Assembly (NCBI GenBank): GCA_020634625.1
Contig: JACKBJ010000028.1
Span: 1 to 27,772 of the forward strand
Source: Caldilineae bacterium
GTDB lineage: Bacteria; Chloroflexota; Anaerolineae; Epilineales; Epilineaceae
Direction: 5' to 3'
DNA length: 27,772 bases
A program made the position numbers and the translations under genes. Below are positions 23,068 to 27,772 of the stretch, piece by piece (positions within the stretch are counted from its first letter, which is position 1; every line of letters begins with the position of its first letter). The notes beneath the pieces were generated by a model, which was given only the letters and a program-made list of their open reading frames with translations, was not told the DNA's origin and ran no database searches.

Positions 23068-24397
23068 TCCTCTGGACGGACGCGGCGTCTTGGCGCGTCA
23101 GGCGGCGCTTCCGCCCGATCGGCGGGTGGTGGTGACCGGAATCGGCGTCGTCACTTCGCTCGGCCAGAACCTGCAGCAGTTCTGGTCCAACCTCCGCGCC
23201 GGCCGAAGCGGCGTCACGGCCGTCGATCGCTTCAACGCTCGCGCCTATCCGACCTGGATCGCGAGCTACGTCAACGACTACGCGCCGCCCGAGTTCGTGG
23301 ATGGTCGCGAGCTGCGTCGGATGGCGCGCTTCAGCCAGTTCGCCTTGTCGGCCGGCTATCAGGCCCTGGCCGACGCCGGGCTCGGCCATGCCCTGGAGGA
23401 TCCGCGCGCCGGCGTCTGCATGGGCACGGCGGTCGGTGGCCTCGACGTCACCGAGGAGACCGTCGATCTGATGCGGGCGCGCGGCGGCATGCGCATCTCG
23501 CCCTTCTACATCGTCACCTCGCCCTGCAACATGGCGGCTTTCCACCTTGCCGCCGAGTTCCGTCTGCTGGGCTACAACAACACCTGCGTCACCGCCTGCG
23601 CGGCCGGCACCCAGGCCATCGGCGAGGCGGCCCAGGTCATCTTGCGCGGCGACGCCGATACCATGCTCGCCGGCGGCACCGAGGCCGGGCTCTGCGAGCT
23701 CTCGGTGGCCGCCTTCTCGGTCGGCAAGGCCTTCTCCCGGCGCAACGACGAGCCCGAGCGTGCCAGCCGCCCCTTCGACATCGATCGCGACGGATTCGTC
23801 GGAGGCGAGGGCGCCGGCCTGGTGGTGCTCGAGCGGCTCGACCTGGCCCGGGCGCGCGGGGCTCGGATCCATGCCGAGGTGCTGGGCTACGGCGCGTCGA
23901 ACGATGCCTTCCATCGGATCGCACCGGATCCCAGTGCCGCCGGCGCGGTGCGTGCCATGCGAGCGGCATTGCACAGCGCCGGCATTGGTCCCGAGGCGGT
24001 GGACTACATCAACGCGCATGCCACCAGCACGCCCTTGGGCGACATCGCCGAGACCCTGGCGATCAAGCAGGTGCTCGGAGAGCGGGCCCGAACGGTCCCG
24101 GTCAGCGCCACCAAGAGCATGATCGGCCACCTCTTTGGTGCCGCCGGCGCGGTCGAGGGGATCGCCACCATGATGGCCTTGCGCGACGGCGTGCTCCCGC
24201 CCACCATCAACCTGGAGACGCCCGATCCGGAGTGCGACCTGGACTATGTGCCGAATCGGTCGCGCGAGGTCGAGATCGCGGTGGCGCTGTCCAACTCCTT
24301 CGGTCTGGGCGGTCAGAACGCGGTGGGCGTCTTCGGCCGCTACGATGGCGAAGGCGCGCGTGGGCGCAGCTTCGAGCACGGCACGGACGGCGCGTGA
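23060..24397 (+). CDS. fabF: Beta-ketoacyl-ACP synthase II (FabF)
   Basis: FabF elongates fatty acids by condensing malonyl-ACP with acyl-ACP. The 445-residue protein has the thiolase-fold signatures and the catalytic triad Cys180 (VTACAAGTQ), His320 (NAHATSTPLGD) and His357 (KSMIGHLFGAAG), with Lys352 in ATKSM and the Gly-rich FGLGGQN near the C-terminus. It is about 30 residues longer than typical FabF at the ends: a 20-residue lead before RRVVVTGIG and a tail after the last strand. The ATG at 23060 has an AAGGAG SD and overlaps the MBL stop. No acpP or fabD is nearby, so a specialised ketosynthase is possible, but the triad and layout favour FabF. Confidence 0.9.
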   Translation: MSDPLDGRGVLARQAALPPDRRVVVTGIGVVTSLGQNLQQFWSNLRAGRSGVTAVDRFNARAYPTWIASYVNDYAPPEFVDGRELRRMARFSQFALSAGYQALADAGLGHALEDPRAGVCMGTAVGGLDVTEETVDLMRARGGMRISPFYIVTSPCNMAAFHLAAEFRLLGYNNTCVTACAAGTQAIGEAAQVILRGDADTMLAGGTEAGLCELSVAAFSVGKAFSRRNDEPERASRPFDIDRDGFVGGEGAGLVVLERLDLARARGARIHAEVLGYGASNDAFHRIAPDPSAAGAVRAMRAALHSAGIGPEAVDYINAHATSTPLGDIAETLAIKQVLGERARTVPVSATKSMIGHLFGAAGAVEGIATMMALRDGVLPPTINLETPDPECDLDYVPNRSREVEIAVALSNSFGLGGQNAVGVFGRYDGEGARGRSFEHGTDGA

Positions 24398-24699
24398 GCG
24401 CTCCGGCCCGCGATTCCGACGCCGAAGCCGACGGGTCGACCCTGCCGATCTTCAGCCGCGCCAGCCTGGCCAGGCAGGACGGTGATCGGCGACCGGCGCT
24501 CGTGGCGTGCCGGGGGCTGGTCTACGACGTCTCCGCCAGCCCGGAGTGGCGAGGGGGGCTGCATCGCGGTCTGCATTGGGCGGGTCAGGACCTGACGGAT
24601 CAGCTGGCCGAGGCGCCTCACGGCATCGAGGCCTTGATCGGCCATCCGGTCGTCGGCCGCTATCGGGAACCCGACGAGCGCTCGTCGGAGGGCCGCTAG
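24394..24699 (+). CDS. Cytochrome b5-like heme/steroid-binding domain protein
   Basis: The 101-residue soluble protein matches the small bacterial cytochrome b5-like domain: IFSRASLARQDGDRRPALVA, VYDVSASPEWRGG, then GLHRGLHWAGQDLTDQL and EAPHGIEALIGHPVVGRY. His residues in GLHxGLH and APHG are candidate heme ligands. It may be an electron carrier or small-ligand binder; which is unknown. The GTG overlaps the fabF stop by 4 nt (GTGA), so it is translated with fabF and could serve a lipid-modifying reaction, which is a guess. Its stop overlaps, on the opposite strand, that of the LysM gene in a CTAG palindrome. Confidence 0.8.
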   Translation: MSAPARDSDAEADGSTLPIFSRASLARQDGDRRPALVACRGLVYDVSASPEWRGGLHRGLHWAGQDLTDQLAEAPHGIEALIGHPVVGRYREPDERSSEGR

Positions 24700-26531
24700 G
24701 GCTGCGGCGGGTCGGTCGGCCGAGGCGCCAGCGTCGGATCGGCCGGCCGCGGGTCCTTGGGCGCCGGCGGGAGGGCTGGCTCGGGCTGACGCCGGATCGA
24801 CAGGTCCGGGCTGGGCTCGGGCGCCGGCGCGACCGGCGGCGCCTCCCAGGGGGCCGGCGCCGGCGTCGGGTAGACCGGCCGCGGCGCCAAGGTCGGGTCG
24901 GGCGGCCGGGTTGCCTTGACCCATGGACTCTCCGGCACGGGCGTGAACCAGACGGCCGTCGCCTGGCCCGGTACGCCGGGAGCCGACTGTCGGGTCGCTG
25001 CGGCGGGAGCGGACGGAACCGGCGGCAACTGGACCGGCGGTTTGCTCCGCCAGACGATGGTGGGGACGTAGAGCGCCTGTCCGGCCAGGATCCGCTCGCC
25101 GAGCAGGCAGTTGGCGCTGGCCAGGACCCGGGTCTCGGTACCGGTGCGACCGGCGATGCCGCTCAAGGTGTCGCCGGGCTGAACCGTGTAGGCGTACCAG
25201 CCGGCGGGCACCGGGCAGCCCACGACCGGAAGCGACGGAGCGGCCGGGAGCGGCGCCGAAGCCCAATCGCTGCTGAAGCTGACCACCGGGGCCGCCGGAG
25301 CGGTCGGCTCCGCCAGCCCGACGCTCCAGCTCACGCTGCGGATCTCGGCCGGCTGACCGAGGTACACCGTGCTGACGTAGGCGCCGTCGGGCCAGGCGCC
25401 CGACTCGGGCAGCATCGGCAGGTCCTCACGGCCCTCGCCCTCGTGCCGGCGCTCGGCTTCGAACAGCACCTCGCCCGCGGCATCGACGGTGCGGACGCGG
25501 ACGAGCGTGTCCTGCATCCGCGCATGGTCGTAGCTCAGGAAGACCACGGCGGTGCCGGATGGGAAGGCCTCGACCGGCTCGCCGGCCGGCCGCAGGGCGG
25601 TGTTGATCCGTGTCAGCGCCGGCCCCTCGCCGGCGCTGCCCATGAAGGTGCCGAAGGGCGGCGCGGCCGCGAGATAGGTCCCCAACGCCAGGATGTCGCC
25701 CGAGGCGCTGCGGCCGCCCTCGTCGACCGTCAGGCTGCCGCTTGGCGTCCAGATCAGCCGCTCGAGGTCGAGGCGCAGCAGGTCGAGGCTCACGCCGGCA
25801 CTGTAGCGCGGCTGGATCGGCAGCTCGAGCACCAGGCGCGCCGGGCCGAGCAGCGCCAGGTCGCCGGGCGCCAGGTCCACGGCTGCCAGCGGCAGGCGAC
25901 CGGCCGGTGCGGAGGCCGGCAGGCCGTCGGCCTTGCCGATGCAGGTCAGCTGCAGTGGGGTCGCCTCCACCAGGGCATCGCTCGGGACCAGGAGCTGGCT
26001 GTTGCCGCATGCCCTGAGCCGGCCGCCGTAGGCAGGCTCGACCAAGGTCGGTGGCGCGGCTGGCAAGAGGGCCACGAAGCCCAGGTCGGCACCCTCGCCC
26101 AGGACGCGCGCCGGCCGGCTTGCCGGCACGTAGCCCTCGGCCGGACCGGCGATCAGGGTGTAGGCGCCGGGGGGCACGGAGTCGAAGCGAAACTGCCCGT
26201 CGGGCAAGGTGATGGTGCGACGCCCGAGCTCCAGCAGGGTCATGCCGCCGTCACGCACCGGAAGGCCGGTCTGGCCGTCGATCAAGCGCCCCACCACGAT
26301 GCCCGGACCGGGGCCGCCGCGCTCGGCGGCTCCCGCCATGCTGGCGCCCGGCAGGGCCGCGACCGCCTGGCCCGTCGCCAACGGCGTCCTGGCGGGTAGT
26401 GCCGTGTCGCGGTCGGTCCCCAGGCGCAGCGCCTCGCGTCCGGCGAGCACCGCGAAGGTGGCGACCGCCATCAAGGCCAGCGTGAGCGCGGTCTGCCGGA
26501 GGGGCGTGCGGGGCGGTGGGTTCGAGGCCAT
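24696..26531 (-). CDS. LysM-domain envelope protein with carboxypeptidase-regulatory-like domain
   Basis: The 611-residue protein has an N-terminal membrane helix (about 13-32), a linker, and a carboxypeptidase-regulatory-like beta domain (about 75-130; GRLIDGQTGLPV, GQFRFDSVPPGAYTL). A large beta-rich region of unknown fold comes next (about 135-430), then one LysM domain (about 444-490; YTVQPGDTLSGIAGRTG, ILAGQALYVP) and a Pro-rich tail (495-611) in which DPTLAPRP occurs twice. LysM suggests binding to peptidoglycan, so the protein is probably anchored and faces the wall. No enzyme motif is seen. It is divergent from blaI, and a dyad related to the blaI one overlaps its -10, so BlaI control is plausible. 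The ATG at 26531 has an AGGAG SD. Confidence 0.8.
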   Translation of the reverse strand: MASNPPPRTPLRQTALTLALMAVATFAVLAGREALRLGTDRDTALPARTPLATGQAVAALPGASMAGAAERGGPGPGIVVGRLIDGQTGLPVRDGGMTLLELGRRTITLPDGQFRFDSVPPGAYTLIAGPAEGYVPASRPARVLGEGADLGFVALLPAAPPTLVEPAYGGRLRACGNSQLLVPSDALVEATPLQLTCIGKADGLPASAPAGRLPLAAVDLAPGDLALLGPARLVLELPIQPRYSAGVSLDLLRLDLERLIWTPSGSLTVDEGGRSASGDILALGTYLAAAPPFGTFMGSAGEGPALTRINTALRPAGEPVEAFPSGTAVVFLSYDHARMQDTLVRVRTVDAAGEVLFEAERRHEGEGREDLPMLPESGAWPDGAYVSTVYLGQPAEIRSVSWSVGLAEPTAPAAPVVSFSSDWASAPLPAAPSLPVVGCPVPAGWYAYTVQPGDTLSGIAGRTGTETRVLASANCLLGERILAGQALYVPTIVWRSKPPVQLPPVPSAPAAATRQSAPGVPGQATAVWFTPVPESPWVKATRPPDPTLAPRPVYPTPAPAPWEAPPVAPAPEPSPDLSIRRQPEPALPPAPKDPRPADPTLAPRPTDPPQP

Positions 26532-26586
26532 GCTTGGCTCCTCGTCTGGAGCCGCGGTATCGCGACCGCGTTCTCGTCGGCGTCCT

Positions 26587-26622
26587 AAACATTAGTGTAA
26601 CTCCGATGCCGGATAGCCGCAA
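26587..26622 (-). promoter_or_regulatory. Promoter of the LysM gene with a possible BlaI half-dyad over the -10
   Basis: On the minus strand, TTGCGG (26617-26622) and TACACT (26594-26599) are 17 nt apart, each four of six to consensus. Within and around the -10 lies TTACA-N4-TGTTT (26587-26600), an imperfect version of the TTACA/TGTAA dyad in front of blaI. Confidence 0.5.
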
Positions 26623-26692
26623 AGACTCACCGGGTGCTCATGATCTCGCCGTATCGAATGGGGCGGCCGCTGCGTTTGATAAGCCGATTGTG

Positions 26693-26707
26693 CTTACAGC
26701 GTGTAAG
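26693..26707. promoter_or_regulatory. Candidate BlaI operator
   Basis: CTTACA and TGTAAG form a perfect inverted repeat around GCG. BlaI/MecI repressors bind dyads with TACA/TGTA cores, so this is a natural site for the repressor encoded just downstream. It lies about 20 nt upstream of a TATCAT -10 (26727-26732), overlapping where the -35 should be, so binding would shut off blaI and the M56 gene. Confidence 0.6.
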
Positions 26708-26806
26708 ACTCCGCGCCGGCCCATGCTATCATCCGTTGCCGACGGCGCCACGCCGGTCGCGAGCCCTGCGCCGCCACGCCCACACCGTTTCGGGACATCC
26801 ATCGCC

Positions 26807-27247
26807 ATGAGCCAACCCAACCGCGCCGAACTGCCTGCCTTCAAGCTGGACCAGCAGGGGCTTGCCCGCGTCTTCGGCGAGCTCGAGGCGGCCGTCATGG
26901 ATGCGGTCTGGTCGCTCGAAGCCGCCACCGTGGCCGAGGTCTGCGCTCGGCTCGGCCAGGACGCCAACTACAAGACGGTGACGACGGTCATGAACCGACT
27001 GGTGGCCAAGGGCGCGCTGCGGCGCCGGCACACCTCGTCCCGAGCCTTCGTCTACAGCGCATCGGAGAGCCGAGCCGCCTTCGAAACCCGGCTCTCGCGC
27101 CGGGTCGCCGAGGGCCTGCTGCGCGACTTCGGCGCGCTTGCGGTGGCCCAGTTCGTGGATGCCATGGATGCGGTCGACCCGGAGCTGCGGGCCCGGCTGG
27201 AGACCATGGTCAAGTCGGCCCGAGATGCCGCGGAGCCGCAGGCATGA
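26807..27247 (+). CDS. blaI: BlaI/MecI-family transcriptional repressor
   Basis: The 146-residue protein is a winged-helix repressor: LGELEAAVMDAVW-like FGELEAAVMDAVWSLEAATV (about 24-43), VCARLGQDANYKTVTTVMNRLVAKG with the recognition helix (about 46-70), RRRHTSSRAFVYSA for the wing, and a C-terminal helical dimerisation region (about 90-146). In this family the repressor is cleaved after a membrane M56 peptidase senses a signal. The next gene encodes such a peptidase and overlaps it by 4 nt (ATGA). The ATG at 26807 is favoured over an in-frame ATG at 26723, because a TATCAT -10 lies between them. Confidence 0.9.
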   Translation: MSQPNRAELPAFKLDQQGLARVFGELEAAVMDAVWSLEAATVAEVCARLGQDANYKTVTTVMNRLVAKGALRRRHTSSRAFVYSASESRAAFETRLSRRVAEGLLRDFGALAVAQFVDAMDAVDPELRARLETMVKSARDAAEPQA

Positions 27248-27772
27248 GCGGGCGCTATCGGAGCCGGGCCGACGGACCGCTGTTGGCGCTGCTCGGGCTC
27301 AGCCTGGCCTTCGTCGTCGCGCAGGGATGGTTCGTCGCCCGCCAGACCCTGCCCTACGCGCCGCTGGTCGCCTGCCAGACCTGGCTGGCCACCTGGCTGG
27401 CGCGCCTGACCAACCTCGGCGTTCTCTTGCCCGCGGCCACGATCGCCGTCAGCCTCCTGGCCGCCCTGCTGGCGCTTTGCCACCAGGTCTGGGTGACCCG
27501 CCGGGTGCTTCGCCGCACCCTGGCCGAGGTCCAGCCGGCGGGCCCTCGCCTGACGCGCATCGCCGCCGAAGCTGGCTTGAGCGGCCGGGTCGATCGCGTC
27601 TCGGATTCGGCGGCCTTCACCTTCTGTCACGGCCTGTGGCGGCCCCGGGTCTGCATCAGCGACGGGCTGGTCGAGCTGCTCGACGACGCCGAGCTGCTGG
27701 CCGTGCTCGACCACGAGGCCCATCACGGCCGCCACCGCGATCCGCTCAAGATCCTGCTCGGCCGCAGCCTGG
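27244..27772 (+). CDS. BlaR1-like M56 family membrane peptidase (partial)
   Basis: The first 176 residues are visible; the rest lies beyond the window. Two hydrophobic segments (about 13-33 and 58-82) precede a cytoplasmic zinc peptidase domain with the motif DHEAHH (HExxH, about residues 158-163). The ATG overlaps the blaI stop (ATGA), so the pair forms the standard sensor-protease/repressor unit. Whether it carries a beta-lactam sensor domain cannot be seen; many such M56 proteins do not, and the inducer is unknown. Confidence 0.85.
   Translation, partial: MSGRYRSRADGPLLALLGLSLAFVVAQGWFVARQTLPYAPLVACQTWLATWLARLTNLGVLLPAATIAVSLLAALLALCHQVWVTRRVLRRTLAEVQPAGPRLTRIAAEAGLSGRVDRVSDSAAFTFCHGLWRPRVCISDGLVELLDDAELLAVLDHEAHHGRHRDPLKILLGRSL

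Noticed and set aside
1..27772. tRNA, rRNA, CRISPR array, IS element or phage gene
   Set aside because: None was recognised by eye on either strand; no transposase or integrase motif and no regular spaced repeats were seen. A tRNAscan or Infernal run would be the decisive check.

Overview
The window is a very GC-rich bacterial chromosome segment packed with cell-envelope genes. The gene set is a division/cell-wall (dcw) cluster, an fhaA-fhaB-rodA-pbpA cluster of the actinobacterial type, NHL-repeat and PrsA-type lipoproteins, a TgpA-like transglutaminase, a small cytochrome b5-like protein, and BlaI with an M56 peptidase. With sigma-A promoters, several of which sit so close to the ATG that leaderless mRNAs are likely, this best fits Chloroflexota or a related deep terrabacterial lineage. 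The phylum is an inference from gene content; no rRNA is present.

Layout. 1-8219 (minus): mraZ-rsmH-ftsL-ftsI-mraY-(MurD-like relic)-ftsW-murG, tightly packed, with start/stop overlaps at several junctions, and running off the left edge inside murG. 8220-8508: divergent control region for mraZ (promoter plus four MraZ-type boxes at 10-bp period) and ssb (promoter plus inverted repeat). 8509-8970 (plus): ssb. 8971-9418: noncoding DNA rich in hairpins, including a probable terminator. 9419-13082 (minus): NHL-repeat lipoprotein, then a PrsA foldase-MBL-like-HAD operon. 13192-15501 (minus): TgpA-like transglutaminase. 15800-17095 (plus): uncharacterised nucleotidyltransferase. 17202-21201 (minus): fhaA-fhaB-rodA-pbpA. 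21299-24699 (plus): zinc-ribbon membrane protein, lepB, MBL hydrolase, fabF-type ketosynthase, cytochrome b5-like protein. 24696-26531 (minus): LysM envelope protein. 26807-27772 (plus): blaI and an M56 peptidase cut by the right edge.

Main point. The dcw cluster looks complete for septal synthesis: FtsW, FtsI, FtsL and MurG keep their key residues. It is abnormal at the precursor steps. murE and murF are missing from their usual place (ftsI overlaps mraY by 4 nt). The protein at the murD position is a clear MurD homologue without the UDP-binding N-terminal domain, the P-loop lysine or the other catalytic motifs. MraY carries Asn272 in place of an invariant catalytic Asp. Either these steps are done by genes elsewhere and the local copies have a new role, or the precursor pathway in this lineage is altered. 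A second inactivated-looking enzyme, an MBL-fold protein without any of its metal ligands, lies between prsA and a HAD gene. No mobile element, CRISPR array, tRNA or rRNA was recognised.
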